This document shows, piece by piece, positions 20,906 through 34,228 of a stretch of DNA of 64,000 bases. Under the pieces are notes generated by a model. The model worked only from the letters and a program-made list of their open reading frames with translations, was not told where the DNA came from and ran no database searches. The stretch comes from Cryptomeria japonica (taxonomy: Eukaryota > Streptophyta > Pinopsida > Cupressales > Cupressaceae). Made by a program: the position numbers and the translations under genes. The stretch spans positions 41,155,140-41,219,139 of the forward strand of contig NC_081411.1 in assembly GCF_030272615.1 (NCBI RefSeq). Direction: 5' to 3'. The number at the start of each line of letters is the position of its first letter. Position 1 is the stretch's first letter.

Positions 20906-20926
20906 TTTTGGCACACCTGGTGGGAC
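20906..20926 (+). other. Primer-binding-site-like sequence of G2
   Basis: TTTTGGCACACCTGGTGGGA follows the LTR directly. It resembles the Tat/Ogre type of site; the primer tRNA was not assigned. Confidence 0.55.
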
Positions 20927-21017
20927 ACTTGTCCCTTTGCATTTAACCTTCTTGTTGCAGATTTTGCATTTTTGAGGTTGCAGATCGGACATTTTTCGAT
21001 GGCATTTTAGGTTTTTC

Positions 21018-21274
21018 CGCGTCTGCGAACTTTCGGATCGCGTCTTTGATTTTCAGGCGCCTCTGCGGAATCAGGAATCGCGTTTGTGTTTTCGACAAAT
21101 TTTATTTTGCAGGTTTCAGACAGGAGCGTCTGTGTTTCAGAAACGCGTCTATGTTGTTTCCCCCCGCGTCTGTGATGGAGAAGGGCGTCTGTGATTTTAA
21201 AGTGCGTCTATGAATCAAAGAACCGCGTCTGTGTTATCAAGACACGTCTGTGTTGAGGGTAACAGCGTCTGTGT
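21018..21274 (+). repeat. G2 leader array 1 of CGCGTCTGTG
   Basis: About 12 units at ~20 bp spacing, aligned with the G1 array but with different unit-level changes and spacers, for example CCCCCGCGTCTGTG and GACACGTCTGTG. Confidence 0.85.
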
Positions 21275-21689
21275 ATTTACTATTTCAAAATTTTCAAATT
21301 TTCATTGATTCAATTTTCGGATTTCGCACTTAGGGTTTCAGATCTGGTTTATTTTTGGACTAAACCTTTCAGATCTAGCTAACTAATTTTGTGCAGCTTG
21401 TCTTGGAAGCAAAACATTTTTGTTGAAGGCCCCTTTTTCATAAAGTCTTTTGGGTTTTTAAAATGCACCTAACTTGTGTGTTTGCAGGAAGGGGTGATTA
21501 TGTCAAACAACCCAAACTACTAACAAATCTTGTTGCAGGTCCTTGGCTAGGGTTTTGAAATTTTGTTGTGTGCCTTGTTTTCATAGATTAGCAAACACTT
21601 CCATTGGTGCACTAAAATTGAATCATTGTCTTTTGTGTCTTGAGCAATAGGCTCTTTTTGTTTAATCTTTAGAGGGCTTGTCTTCCCGT

Positions 21690-22215
21690 GTGGTCATTAG
21701 GACTACTAGTGAGAAGAGAACGACCCAAGTGGTAGCGAGGAAAACCCACCTCATCCGAACCACTATAATCAAATGTATTCATGGTGAAAACTATGAATAA
21801 CGTGTGCTGATTAGTTCATATCGACACTATGTCTCCCCATAAACCCGTTTGATCAAATTTATTTGATCATTTGTAGGGCGTAACCCCTACCGACTGGGAG
21901 CCTTCTGTATTTACAGAGCTAAAAGTGCTACATGTATGGCCACACGAGCGGATGCCCTTACTAGCACCTTTTTGTTTTAGAAGCCCAAATCCTTCTAGTT
22001 GTTGGGGCAGGAGGTCGGACCTCTGGTAGCGGCCCACACACATACGGTTCTTAGTAGAGATACAAAGTTTGCCATGGGGAGTTTTCATGGGGACTGATGC
22101 TTGGCTGACCCGAGAAGTGAGTGCCGAGGGTGGAGCCAGTGAGGTCAAGCATCTAAGTATCCACTCTGAATAGCGTAGCCTCGGGGGTAAAACCCTATGT
22201 GGGATCAACAACTAT
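21690..22215 (+). other. Conserved hairpin-rich leader block of G2
   Basis: Matches the G1 block closely, including ATTCATGGTGAAAACTATGA, the TGATCAAAT-type arms and the TCTGTATTTACAGA hairpin. No protein is credibly encoded on either strand. Confidence 0.5.
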
Positions 22216-22484
22216 TGTCTTGGCCAGCCATAAGAATTGTGCTTGTCTTATGTTAAACATTCAAACAATCAAGACCAAACAACAAAACATTGTGTCTTTT
22301 GTGTCTTCAAGTGTATGCAAAACATTTTACATCAAACAACACACTTTTGGAGTCTAAACACTTGCAAACATTAAGTCCTCATCATACATTGTGTTCTCTT
22401 GTCACGAAAAATAGTCAAACAGTTGGATTTGGTCACAACAAAACAACTTCACAGATTGGAAAAATTGCACGAAATTTACAGAAA

Positions 22485-22633
22485 CGCGTCTGTGTCTGTT
22501 TTAATCGTGTCTGAGTCATCTAAGTGCGTCTGTGAAGGGCATAATAGAGTATGTGTGTCTAGCAGCGTCTGTGTCGAACAGAGACACATTTGTGTCTGGG
22601 AATCGCGTCTGTGAAGTATACAGAAGCGTCTGT
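22485..22633 (+). repeat. G2 leader array 2 of CGCGTCTGTG
   Basis: About eight units, several degraded (for example AGAGTATGTG, ACACATTTGTG). Same position relative to gag as in G1. Confidence 0.8.
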
Positions 22634-23126
22634 GTCCAGAATTGAAAATTTTTACAGTCCAGCAAACAAAAGAAATCAGTTTCGGAATACTTGAGCTTTC
22701 TAGGTTGTTTCTTCAGGTTTCATCTAGCATTCAACCTGTCTTTGGGTCTCATACAGTCCATCATTGTTGCACATCTCATTTTACATTCACAATTGTCTAA
22801 ACTTGAGTCAAAAGGTCACTTGCTTGTCCTCATCATACTTTGTCAACACACTACATACAACAACACTTTGCTAAGTGGTCCCTCATCAAGGTTTCTTACC
22901 TTTGGGTCTCATTTGGTCTTACTTAGAGTCAAGGTCAGCTTACCTCATCAAGAGAAACTATCCTCTCTTTGGAAGTCACACCTACTCTACTACATACATA
23001 CTTGGTCTTACACTTTGGACATTGCAAGTACACCTCAGATTCATTTACACTCCATACAACTCTTGGTCTTCCATACTCTTGCCATTTTTTCATCTAGTCT
23101 CACACATCTTGGTCAATACCTAGTTC

Positions 23127-25331
23127 ATGGTTGAAACCCGTCTTCAAAAATCTAGGAGAAAAGCTAAAGAAGCTCAAGAGTCCGCAAACATGAGTTCTTA
23201 TGAGTATGACAATGATTTATTTTTCAATCTTGAGCACACTACATTGCCTGACATGGATGTTTATAGAAACATTCCCAATGTGGAAAATGCAGACACTACA
23301 AACAACAATGCTACACACAATGACAATGTGGACAACTTTTCAATACATTCAGCTGATGTAGAAGAATCCATTATGAATCCCCATTTCAATAGATTGGTTG
23401 AAGAAATAATGAGAAGGGATAGACAATACTTTTTACACATGATGGCACAAAGTGGAGCCAAGATACCTCATGATTTTGACATGTCTCAACTTATGGAAAA
23501 CCGACCTTTGCAACAAACTCACTCCAACATGGATCAAAGGAGACCTAATAGTGGAGGAAATAGAGGACCACATATGGTACCTGAATCACCATCAGCTTTG
23601 CTTCAAAAACCAGAAGTTCCACATACACATGGTCAAACATATGATACGTACCTTCGAAGACCATTATGGAAGTCTTATGCAGATAGATATGCTCAAGCTA
23701 TGGATCAACCAAAACAATTGGACATTCAAAGGCATGCTCAAAATTTGGATACAAGGAAACCCCGTGTCAAATTTGGGGGCAATACAATAGAACATGACAT
23801 GCCTGTAGAATATGGTGTACATGCGCAAAATAGATATGGGGTTCCTCAACATGAAGCTATACCAAGTGCTCCATATATGCCGCATCAATATAGACCTCCT
23901 CCATATGAACATGTGTATGATCAATATCATCCATATATGCAATATGCTCCTCCTACAATTGGTGCCTCAAACATGGGATATGGTTCAAGAAGTCGATCTC
24001 CACCTAAAAGAAATTTGGAGCAACAAATTAGAGATTTACAAAAGAAAATGGAGGACATAAATACACCAAAACCAACATACACAATGAGAGACATATGTCC
24101 TTATCCATTTGACAAGAGCATTCCAATGCCTCCATTTCCTGCACACTTTGTGATGCCAAAATTTGACAAGTATAGAGGAAAAGGAGACCCCAAGGCACAC
24201 ATAAGACAATTTTTCATAGCTTGCATCAAGGTAGTGGCAGAAGAAACATATTTGATGAGATTGTTCCCACAAAGCTTAGGCGATCAAGCTATGGAATGGT
24301 TCTCTCAACTACCACCTGGTATTAAGTCATGGGGTGACTTAGCGGAGGCATTTATTCAGCATTTCTCCTACAATATAGAGACAGATATCTCAGTCACTAC
24401 TTTGTGCAATACTAAGCAAAAAGAAGGAGAATCTTTTGCGTCATTTTTACAAAGATGGAGAAATCTAGCTAGCAGATGCTCTTGTGAAATTCCACAGAAA
24501 CAAATGGTAGAAATGTTCACTCAAAACGTTAACAAGGACATTGGCTATGATCTAAGGAAAGCTTGTTTGTCCACCTTCAAGGATGTTATTGAAAAGGGCT
24601 TAGCAACAGAAAAGGTTGTAATTGAACAAGGAGTCATTAAGATATTCAAGGAGAACAAAGATGACTTTAAAGGAAAAGACAAGCCAAGATTTTGGAATAA
24701 AAACAAAAACATAGTCAATGATCGTGTTGTTGATGCCAACACAGTGCGACCCAAATTCATCTTTTCGGGATCAAGTTCTACAAACAATCAAGTGAATACT
24801 CAAACAACTTCTAGACCATGAAGGAAGTACACCCCATTAGGAGAACCACTTGAATCAGTCTTCAAAAAGCTTGTGGCAAACAAAGTGATCACAGTTCCAG
24901 ATTTTCCTCCATATGAACCAAAGGTCAAACCAAATTGGTGGAATGATGATGAGTATTGTGAATTTCATAAGAGCAAGGGTCACAAGACAGGAAATTGCCA
25001 TCGACTGAAGAACATTGTGCAAGATCTCATTGATAGAGGTGATATTGAGATTGAGGGACACTCCTCCAATCAAGAACATGAGATGTTTAAGGAACCATTC
25101 CCAAAGCATGACAAGGGAAAAGCCAAAGTCACAGATGATCAGGCCAACTATACTAGAGCACCTTATAACTATGACTCAACTATCAATCATATCTCGATGG
25201 ACAATCATATCTCTACTATTACCATCAAGAACAAAAATCCTGAGAATCCTCCTCAGAGACCCAGGATTGTCCTAAGAGGTGTTGGATCTTCTTCGGAACA
25301 TAAGTCTGAATGTCATGTTACAACTCGTTGA
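23127..25331 (+). pseudogene. G2 gag segment; N-terminal 564 codons open
   Basis: The best-preserved gag of the pair. It starts MVETRLQKSRRKAKEAQE and runs open to a TGA at 24819 (CGA in G1). The capsid core contains LFPQSLGDQAMEWFSQLPPG. The CX2HX4HX4C knuckle lies at 24957-24998, after that stop. A second TGA (25329) is again CGA in G1. An acceptor-like TTTTTTCATCTAG precedes the ATG by about 30 nt. Confidence 0.9.
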
Positions 25332-27629
25332 GGTAAAATTACTTTGCTAGGTGCCTCCACTAAAAATACCGCTTCTTCATCAACCAAACCTGAGTATGAC
25401 CTTGTAGAACAGTTAGGGAAGACACCCGCGTTCATCTCCATCCTTGAGCTCTTACACATATCCCCCGCTCATAAAGCTATTCTTGACAAAATCTTGAGAG
25501 ACACTGTCGTTCCTACTGATCTGAACGTGGAACAGTTTCAAGCCATGGTGGGATACCTTTCCATTCCACACTCCCTTACCTTCACAGAAGTTGATGACGC
25601 CTCTGTAAGTCAGCCACATAATGCACCTTTACATGTTGAAGCCTTCATACACAAACATCGAATAAAGCGAGTCCTGATAGATGGAGGAGCTGGTCTAAAC
25701 ATTTGTACATTGAGCACCATTAAACAATTGGGATATTCTGATAAAGCTGTGAATTCAACAAATCAAATCACCATCAAGGCATATGATGATGAAGAGCGCT
25801 CATCCAAGGGCACAGTCACCTTACCTCTAAGAATTGGGCCAGTCACAAAGGATGTGGTTTGTCAGGTCCTAGATCTGGATCTCACTTATAATATATTGCT
25901 AGGACATCCTTAGATTCATGAGATGAGGGCAGTCCCATCGACATATCATCAATGCATTAAGTTTCCTCATAATGGAGTCGAGGTAACAGTTAACGGTGAT
26001 CCTAATCCGTTCATATATTGCAATAACCTGAGATCACATACTGAAACCATCATTCCCAGTAATCGTGAGGCTGCTCCTTCTTCGACATACATTGACCCTG
26101 AGTCATTGAAACCTTCGACATCAAAACAAGGTGAACTTAAAGGCAAATTTCAGGACAAAGGCATGGGAGAATACATTTTAAATCAGACCATGTATTTACG
26201 ACAAGTCATGAGCTCTCCAAAAGAATATGGAAGGCCACATCCTAACAAGCAAATATCCATCATGATACTCAAATGGGATCCTACTACCTTTCAAAGATGG
26301 GGCAAACTAGAAGAGGAAGATTTATACAAAATGCTCTACAAAGACATTGAAGAGGACACACAAGATTAGATCAATATACCCTGTGAGAAATATGGCAAAG
26401 GCTTCAAGATTCTACAAAAATTTGGGTATGATGGAAAAAGCCCTCTTGGGTTACGCAAAGAAGGCATTATGGAGCCCTTACAACCTGAATTGACTGTAAA
26501 AAGGGAACGCTCAAAGGGACTTGGTTTTCTGACTTCCAAGATCCACACTAAAAGGACAGAAGAGGCATCACAAATCAAAGTTACCAAAGTTCAACAAGAG
26601 GATTACTATTCCACAGATTCCAACGAATGGGAATGGGGTTCAGACAAATCCTCCAGTGACTATGAGCTCACCGAGACATTCAGAGAGCTAGATGAACCCA
26701 CAGAAGAAGAGGAATTTTATAAAAAGTTTAGAGTTGGTCAAGAAACAACCCATAAGGATTGCACATAGTCTTCGTCTCGTGGTTCTAGGTCGAAATCACA
26801 TAGGATGAGGACACCTGTCTCGGAAGGCGCAACTAGTGACCACAATTTGGATTTGCTTGCAATCGAAACTGATGAGGAGAGTGCCATCAATGACCTCGAC
26901 GATTGCCTCGATATACTCGAATATAACCACATCTTCACTCTTAGCCCCGCAAACTCCGAAAACATTAAAGGCCTTCCCCTTGTTCACCACCAACTCATTG
27001 ACTGGGATTATGAAGGACCAGCACAATTTGACACATTTCAAAATGACGAAGCTATTATTGACTATCTTGGCATACGAGATGATCTTCCCCTTGGGGACCA
27101 CAAAGCAGGATACACCATAGAACTCAACAACATGGCATATTTTGGTGAGGGTGTCGGACCTTCCAGTCGTAAAAATGTGAAAATAAGAACAAATCAAGGG
27201 TCTTATGGCGAAAACCACACTGTGGCGCTATCTAATTCCAAAAAAGTAAAAAGAAAGGATGTATCTGAGGGTGAAAACCTCTCTGAGGCACCCGAAGATG
27301 GAAGGCTCGACATTCTCCCAGCATCATATGAGGAAAAGTCATCCATGTTGGTAGAGGATACTATCAAAACAAACATTGGTACAGAAGAAGTTCCACACAA
27401 TATATTCCTGGCTCAATCATTGACAGAGTCCGAAAGGTCAAAATTCATAAGCTTCTTCAAAGAACGACAAATCAACTTTGCATGGTCATACGCTGATATG
27501 CCTGGACTAGATCCGGATTTGGTAATGCATCATTTGACAGTCAAACTGGAGGCAAAGCCAGTGAAACAGAAATTAAGGAAAATGCATCCACAAGTGGCAT
27601 TACTAGTCAAAGCAAAGCTGGAGAAGTTA
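25332..27629 (+). pseudogene. G2 aspartic protease and G-patch segment
   Basis: Retropepsin LIDGGAGLNIC has its catalytic Asp at 25680. The G-patch-like segment at about 26394-26532 retains its Gly pattern and KGLGF. TAG stops at 25911 (TGG in G1), 26367 and 26766 (CAG in G1) break the frame. It ends at the deletion junction in the N-terminal part of RT. Confidence 0.85.
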
Positions 27630-28188
27630 TAATCAAATCAGGATTGCACCCGAGGATCAACACAAAACATCATTCACTTGTCTGTGGGGAACTTTTTGTT
27701 GGAATGTCATGCCCTTTGAGCTGAAAAATGTAGGTGCTACATATCAAAGAGCAATGACCACTATCTTTCATGATCTCATGCACATAACCATGGAAGATTA
27801 TGTTGATGATCTCTTGGGTAAATCAATAGACAAAGATACACATTTGGACATACTTTCAGTAGTCTTTGATCGGTTGGAAAAATACAAAGTAAGATTAAAC
27901 CCCAAGAAATGTGTCTTTGGCGTAACCTCCGGGAAGCTCCTAGGATTCATTGTGTCCAAAAGAGGAATCGAAGCCGATCCAGCAAAAGTCAAGGCTATCT
28001 TGGACATGCCGCCACCCAGAAATATCAGTCAACTTCGATCCTTACAAGGGAGACTCTAGTCTATATGAAGATTCATAGCACAACTTGTAGATAAGTGTAA
28101 TCCTTTTCAGCACCTGCTACATAAAAATATCAAATTCAAATGGGATGATAACTATCAACAAGCTTTTCAGACGCTCAAAGATTATCTT
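27630..28188 (+). pseudogene. G2 reverse transcriptase, 218 bp internal deletion
   Basis: Relative to G1 9363-9580, 218 bp are missing between two TTAT copies. This removes the fingers/palm part with the TDFRDINKACPKDDFPLP and SLMDGFSSYNQI region and shifts the frame. The YVDD at 27799-27810 and the downstream GFIVSKRGIEADP remain. TAG at 28057 and TGA at 28066 follow; both are sense codons in G1. Confidence 0.9.
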
Positions 28189-29289
28189 TTGAATCCGCCA
28201 GTTTTGATGCCACCCATTCCAGATCAGCCTTTGCTACTATACATATCAGCTACTCCAACAGCACTGGGGGCACTCCTAGCACAACAAATTGCTGACGGCA
28301 AAGAAAAAGCAGTATACTATATCAGTCGCACATTGGTGGAATATGAGCTAAACTACACAACAATCGAGCGTGCATGTCTCGCTGTGGTCTTTGCTTCACA
28401 GAAATTACGTCATTATATGCTTACTCATAAGACTAAGTTGATTGCAAGAATTGATCCATTAAAATACCTTCTCAATAAAGCAACACTTACTGGGCGATTG
28501 GCCAAGTGGGTAAGGATCCTGAATGAATTCGACATTGAGTATGTAGACAGAAAAGCAATAAAAGGACAAGCAATCATGGATCAATTAGCAGATGCCCCCA
28601 TGATTGATGATGTTCCTCTAAATTCACAATTTCTAGATGAATACATTTTAACAATATCACATGCAAAGCCATGGCAACTGTACTTTGACGGTTCATACAC
28701 ACAGCATGGGGCAGGCACTGGTATTCTCTTTATAACTCCTCAAGGCGATTCTATACCAAAATCATACTGCTTATCATTTCCTTGCACTAACAATATAGCG
28801 GAATATGAGGCATTAACAACAGGATTACGAATTGCAGTTCAATGGAAGATCCAAGAACTTCGTGTTTTTGGGGATTCTCAACTTGTCATCCGTCAAGCAA
28901 CTGATGATTACCAAACAAAAGATGAAAAATTAATGCCTTACAAACAAATGGTGGATGGTTTGAAACAGCAGTTCACAAAGATAGATTTTGAGCAGATACC
29001 AAGAGAGCAGAATCGTGCTGTAGATGCCATGGCTACAATTGCTTCACTGATTGATCTACCTCAAAATGAGACTTGCTATGAGTTCCTGGTAGACAACCTG
29101 TTGGTTCCTTCATATGAGATCACTCCTACTAAAATGATATGCGTTGTTGGTCCCGAATCCCAGTTATATGGTTCCATATTCACATATCTTCGTGACAATA
29201 TCCTACCTCCTGATCTATCAAATAACCAACGTCGCACTTTCATTCGCCAATCCTCTCGATATGTCATTCTAGCTGATATCCTATACTGA
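28189..29289 (+). pseudogene. G2 tandem RNase H domains
   Basis: Open frame. RT-linked RNase H (LLLYISATPTALGALLAQQ, LNYTTIERACLAVVF), then archaeal-type RNase H with intact-looking WQLYFDGSYTQHGAG, NNIAEYEALTTGL and VFGDSQLVI. It ends at the same TGA as G1. Confidence 0.9.
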
Positions 29290-30420
29290 CGAGGTCTAGA
29301 TGGCACTCTTCTTAGATGTTTAGAAAGCGACGAAGCTCAGATTGCGTTACATGAAGTGCATGAAGGGATATGTGGTCCGCATGCTAGTGGTCCTACCTTG
29401 GCCAAGAAACTCATTAGGACTGGATATTACTGGCCCAATATGGAAAAAGACTCATATCAGTTTGTTAAGAAATGTAAGCAATGTCAAATTCATGGAGACC
29501 TCATACATGCACCAGCACAAGAACTACAACCACTTGCGTCTCCTTGGCCCTTTTGTCAGTGGGGACTCGATCTCATAGGAAAGATTCACCCTCCTTCTTC
29601 TAATGGTCATAAGTTCATTATTACTACCACATGATATTTCACAAAATGGATTGAAGCCGTGCCTCTCACACAAGTCACTGGAAAATAGATTGCCACATTC
29701 ATCCTTAACTATATTATTTGCCGATATGTTATTCCTGTTTCCATTATCACTGATAACGGGCGTCCCTTCAAAAATCAGGATGTTCGTGAACTCTGTGACC
29801 GCTTCCATATTTCCCATCATTTCTCTACACCATATTACCCCCAAGGTAATGGCCAAGCTAAGGCATCTAATAAAACAATTCTTAAAATCCTCAAAAAGAC
29901 AGTCGACGATGCTGGCCGTAACTGGCATATCCAACTCAATCCTGCACTTTGGACCTACCGCACAAGTGTCCGCACACCTACAAGAGCTACACCCTACTCA
30001 CTTGTCTACGGCGCTGAAGCCATCTTGCCTATTGAGGTCGAGTTACCTTCTTTACGGGTCTCTTTGCAAAATATCATCAACGATGAAGATTACAGGGTCT
30101 CTCGCTTACAAGAACTAGAACTGCTGGATGAATGGAGACAAACTGCTTTTAATCATCTCAAGGCTTACCAACAACGACTGAATCGCAGCTACAATCACAA
30201 AGTCAAGCCTCGCACATTTGAGGTAGGTGACTTGGTTCTCAGAGAAAATCCCAAGAATCAGCAAGACAGAGAGAAGAAGGGCAAGTTCGAACCAAACTGG
30301 CTTGGTCCTTACATCGTTACAGCAGCCTATGGATCTGGTGCATATCAACTCTCAACTACAGAAGGTGAACCTTTGGAGGATCCTATCAACAACATGCACC
30401 TTCGCAGGTTCTACACATAG
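29290..30420 (+). pseudogene. G2 integrase, catalytic Glu replaced
   Basis: HHCC domain, DD(E) core and GPY-like tail as in G1. The third catalytic residue is Lys (AAG at 29860; GAG in G1), a G-to-A change. Stops lie at 29632 (TGA) and 29686 (TAG). The first ~600 bp are almost identical to G1, while the rest is about 7% different. Confidence 0.9.
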
Positions 30421-30537
30421 CTCTTCGGAATATCCTAATTCAAAAAATACAAAAAAATCAAAAAAAATCGAAAAATACAAAAAAATCAAAAAAATTCAAA
30501 AATACAAAAAAATTATAAAACAAAAAAATCGTTACTT

Positions 30538-30688
30538 GGTGAAAACCTGGCAAACAGGTGCCTTGTGACACAAAAAAAAAATTGAAAAAATCCAAAAAAG
30601 TAAAGAGAAATAATTTCGTCCAACGATGAAAACCACTTCGGTGGCGCCCTGGGCAAGTACCATGGTGAAAACTGGGTCACCAGCGCCA
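30538..30688 (+). repeat. Three GGTGAAAAC-hairpin-GCC modules
   Basis: Modules at 30538-30562 (CCTG-GCAAA-CAGG stem), 30625-30648 (CCAC-TTCG-GTGG, a UUCG tetraloop) and 30663-30688 (CTGG-GTCA-CCAG). All carry (G)RTGAAAAC before and GCC after. They sit in an A-rich tract just after the integrase stop. Confidence 0.75.
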
Positions 30689-30767
30689 TGCGTAGAGACA
30701 TTGCTCCTCCCTCCTTCAGGATTCTCTTTCATCCTTTCACATTGCACACACTCACAACCTATTCACT

Positions 30768-31080
30768 CACAATAAACTTACCCATTCCCATCATGGCTTG
30801 TTATTGATCTACCCAAGATTGGTTAGCCATTCATAATAAACCGCCCTTTTCACTCCCTTTCCATCCATAATAAATCAGATCTTATCTGTGGCTAAGGCAA
30901 TTCCTACGTCTAGTGATGGGTGTGGAACTGAGAACACCACATGTTTTGAGGGGTACAGTTTCTTCCAGCTTCCTTCAAGTCTATCTACGCACAATCCGCA
31001 ATAAAGCAACATTTGCATCACAGATCCGCAATAAAGTTTCATCTTCTCCGCAATAAACTTTCGTCTTCTCCGCAATAAAG
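30768..31080 (+). repeat. Array of seven AATAAA motifs in G2
   Basis: CACAATAAAC, CATAATAAA and four CCGCAATAAA copies. It matches the G1 array with one extra unit. Confidence 0.6.
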
Positions 31081-32181
31081 TATCAGCTTCATGGATTCAA
31101 TCAGTTTCAGATGAGACAGCAGCAACAATGAGCTTCAACAAATCAAATCTTTCAATAGACTCAGACAACATTATGGTTTAGTGCTATCTATCCATTTTGT
31201 GAAAGTAAACATTATGACCACAATCAAATAAGACTTATACAAGTGACAAGAGACACTAAACTTGAGGACTACAGTGGATGTTGGTGTCGAGTCTTGGTTT
31301 TCTTTTGATTTTATCTTTTGGTGACATGTCTTTTAGCTTTTCCAGGATGTCTTTGACTAGAGATTCTATCTCCAGGATGTCTTTGACTAGAAAGGTGAGG
31401 ATGGGGTATCGTCACCTATTTGCATTTGTTGTCTGTGGATTGTCTCTTAGTAATGCTATGACTTGTCCAAGGATATGAGGACACTGTGAGTCTAGTGTGA
31501 ACTGGGGCATTCCTTGTTTGTGACTGTCTTATCTCCATGCAAATAGGTACAATGACTTTCTGGGTCAAACATATGCCTCGATTGTCATAACCTACTTGCC
31601 ATAATAAAGCTCAATGATGATAACACACAAGAAGCTCTTTCACGGTCATATCTTCTATTTTTCATCCCCCTTTCTTGATTAACTTCCATCGTCCTTCTCA
31701 AGTCTGCGTAGCCTACTATCACATGACTGAGTATAATGACACACCAAAAACATTTGCATTTCATGTAGTTGCACTTGCATTACCACATATAAGCATTTCA
31801 CACATACATATAGCTATCACAATTGCATCACATCCTGCACACAACACCTGTTAGCACAATTTACATTTGCATTATCATATTCATCTGCATCACATACATT
31901 CACATTTGCATCATGCATACACATATAAAACATAAAAGAACAAAAATATTGCATTGCATCATATACATATTTGCATCCATCACATAAAACATACATCATA
32001 AGAACATCTCATCACATAGGTACACATGCATATAGCTGCCGCAAAAATGAATCATCTCATATATATATATAAAGTGTCATGGTACAATGATGTCAAAAAC
32101 AATCATATGGCTACAAAATCACCCGTAGGTGTCTACAATACAAAAATGGTACAAATACTGATACAAGGGAGCCCTCTATGG
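31081..32181. other. Spacer before the G2 antisense gene
   Basis: No coding sequence recognised. As in G1 there is a repeated GGATGTCTTTGACTAGA unit (31345, 31375) and GCATCACAT/TTTGCAT words. Confidence 0.5.
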
Positions 32182-34194
32182 CTATGATGAACTCCCTCCC
32201 TCGGAGCCGCCTGGCCTCGATGGAATCTGAGCCCTCGAAGGACCCACCCCAGGATCACCCTGCCTGTCCCCTCTATCTGGTGGTGGTGGAGGACCCATGA
32301 CCCCACCACTCGATGCCTGTCTCCTCCGGCTCCCTCCCGTAGCTGTCGCTGTCCGCGATGGTCTATGGAAGCTCCTCGCCCGCTGATCTGCTGGCACGAC
32401 ACCATAATAAAGGTCCCTCCAGTAGGAAATCTCCTCTCCAGCTCGAAGGACATATGCGTAGCTTGCTCCTGCATCCTCCGCCGCCTGCCTCCCTGCCCTT
32501 AGCGCTGTCTCAGCCTCCGTGTAGTGCTGAATCGCCTGATCCCTCTCTCACTTAGTGTCCCTGAGCCTCATCCTGAGACGGTCTCTCTTCCTCTCTAGAT
32601 CCTATATCTCATCTGCCTGGCCCTGGCAAATCTCCCTGAGCTCAATTAGCTCATCCTCCTCTGGATCCCCACCCTCTACCTCTGCCTATGGCTCTCCCTT
32701 TGCGGGTGCCTGCCCCTGTACCTATCCCTGTACCTGTACTGGTGCCTGTACGGGTACCTATCTCGGTACATGCCTAGGTCCCTGTACCTATCTCCATCCC
32801 TGCTCCTATGCCTATACTGGCACCTGTCCCTGTACCTATCCATGTCTCTGTCCCTGTGCTCTAGGACCCTGTGCTGCTGGTACCTGTAGGGGAAATCCAC
32901 TGCGACCCCTCACCACCTGGGCCTATCCCTCCTATCCACCCTCCCTCCGAGGTGCCACCCTCCTCTCCCCAACTACTCCCCTCCGCCTCTGTCGGCCTCG
33001 GCCTCCATCACCCCCACCATCATCATCATCATCTCCTCCTCCATCTCCCTCCAGTAGCTCTCCTGGATCTGTCAATCGAGGGAATGGATGCTCGGCCCAA
33101 TATGCTGCATACTTTGCATCCATCCCGGCATCCTCGATCTCTGGCCACATATCCCAGGGTAGGGGCACCATCTCTGCCAGCTGTGTCAGTGCCTGATCAT
33201 ATGATAATAAAGGCCTAAACTGCGCCTGATCCCTAACTGTATGGGCATACATACCCGAGCCTCGTGGCATCCTCTAGATCCTGCCATACTGCCTACATAC
33301 TTTGTCCACTAGCTGTCTCTCCAGTATATAGGGCGTCTGCCCAATCAGATACCTGCTCTAGAAGGTGTAAGGCAGCTCCACTGTATCATCCTCCCACTCC
33401 TTGCATCCTAGATACGGCCTCCAGATGACTACGTCAATGTCATCTATCACTCGCCGCCAATGCTCTAACCTGCCAATCCGTGGCTGTGAGGTGATCATGT
33501 CATACAGATGAACAAAACTCCATCCATGACCTCTCCCTCTGAAATGTATCGGTCACGTAATAGGTAGATGCTTGTATGCCCAAACCTGCAGTAGTGTCAC
33601 TCCATAGCCCAGTCCCACTGATCCATGGTATACAAACTGGTGAAGCTCATAATATAGGTGGGCCAACACACATGGACCCCATGCATATCTGGTGTGCTAC
33701 GTCACTAGTGTCTCCAGTGCTCCTCCCCAGCCCACTACCAACCCCCGTGTCGCCCTGTCTGGACATAGGAACCCACTAATAGCTCCTCCGATCACAGCTG
33801 GCAAGGCTAACCCTGTCACGGTCATGGTGTCCCATGCCACATGTCCTGCTCTCATCTCTAGGCCGGGATCCTGAAACACTCGTCTCAAAGTTTCTCTGTC
33901 TCCGTCATGATCATATGGAATCAGATCTCCATCAATCGGTATATGCAGAATCCTGTAAACATCCTCAAGGGTGACTGTCATCTCACCCATCGGCAAATGG
34001 AATGTGCAAGTCTTTGAATGCCATCTCTCGGCCAGCGCAGTCAGCAAACCCATGTTTGCCTGAAACTTAGGCACATACAGCACATGGCTCAAACCCATCT
34101 CCTTGATAGCAGCTCTATCCTAAAATGACAACTCCAGTCGCAACCTCTGTGTCGACGGGAATCTCTCCCATGACTCTAACATAGGCAAATACTC
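32182..34194 (-). pseudogene. Antisense PMD gene exon 2, G2 copy
   Basis: Same domain order as G1: LPMLESWERFPSTQRLRLEL at the start, LAERWHSKTCTFHLP, VTLEDVYRILHIP, ISGFLCPDRATRGL, an acidic GGGDDDDDGGG run and a Pro/Ser-rich end with GGVMGPPPPPDRG. The acceptor TTGACTGCAG-like site is replaced by a similar TTTGACTGCAG. The frame has several stops (for example after LRLELSF and after ALETLVT). The long stretches open in both copies suggest the gene was coding until recently. Confidence 0.8.
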
Positions 34195-34228
34195 CTGCAG
34201 TCAAACAAATCAAATCATGTCAGTCATC

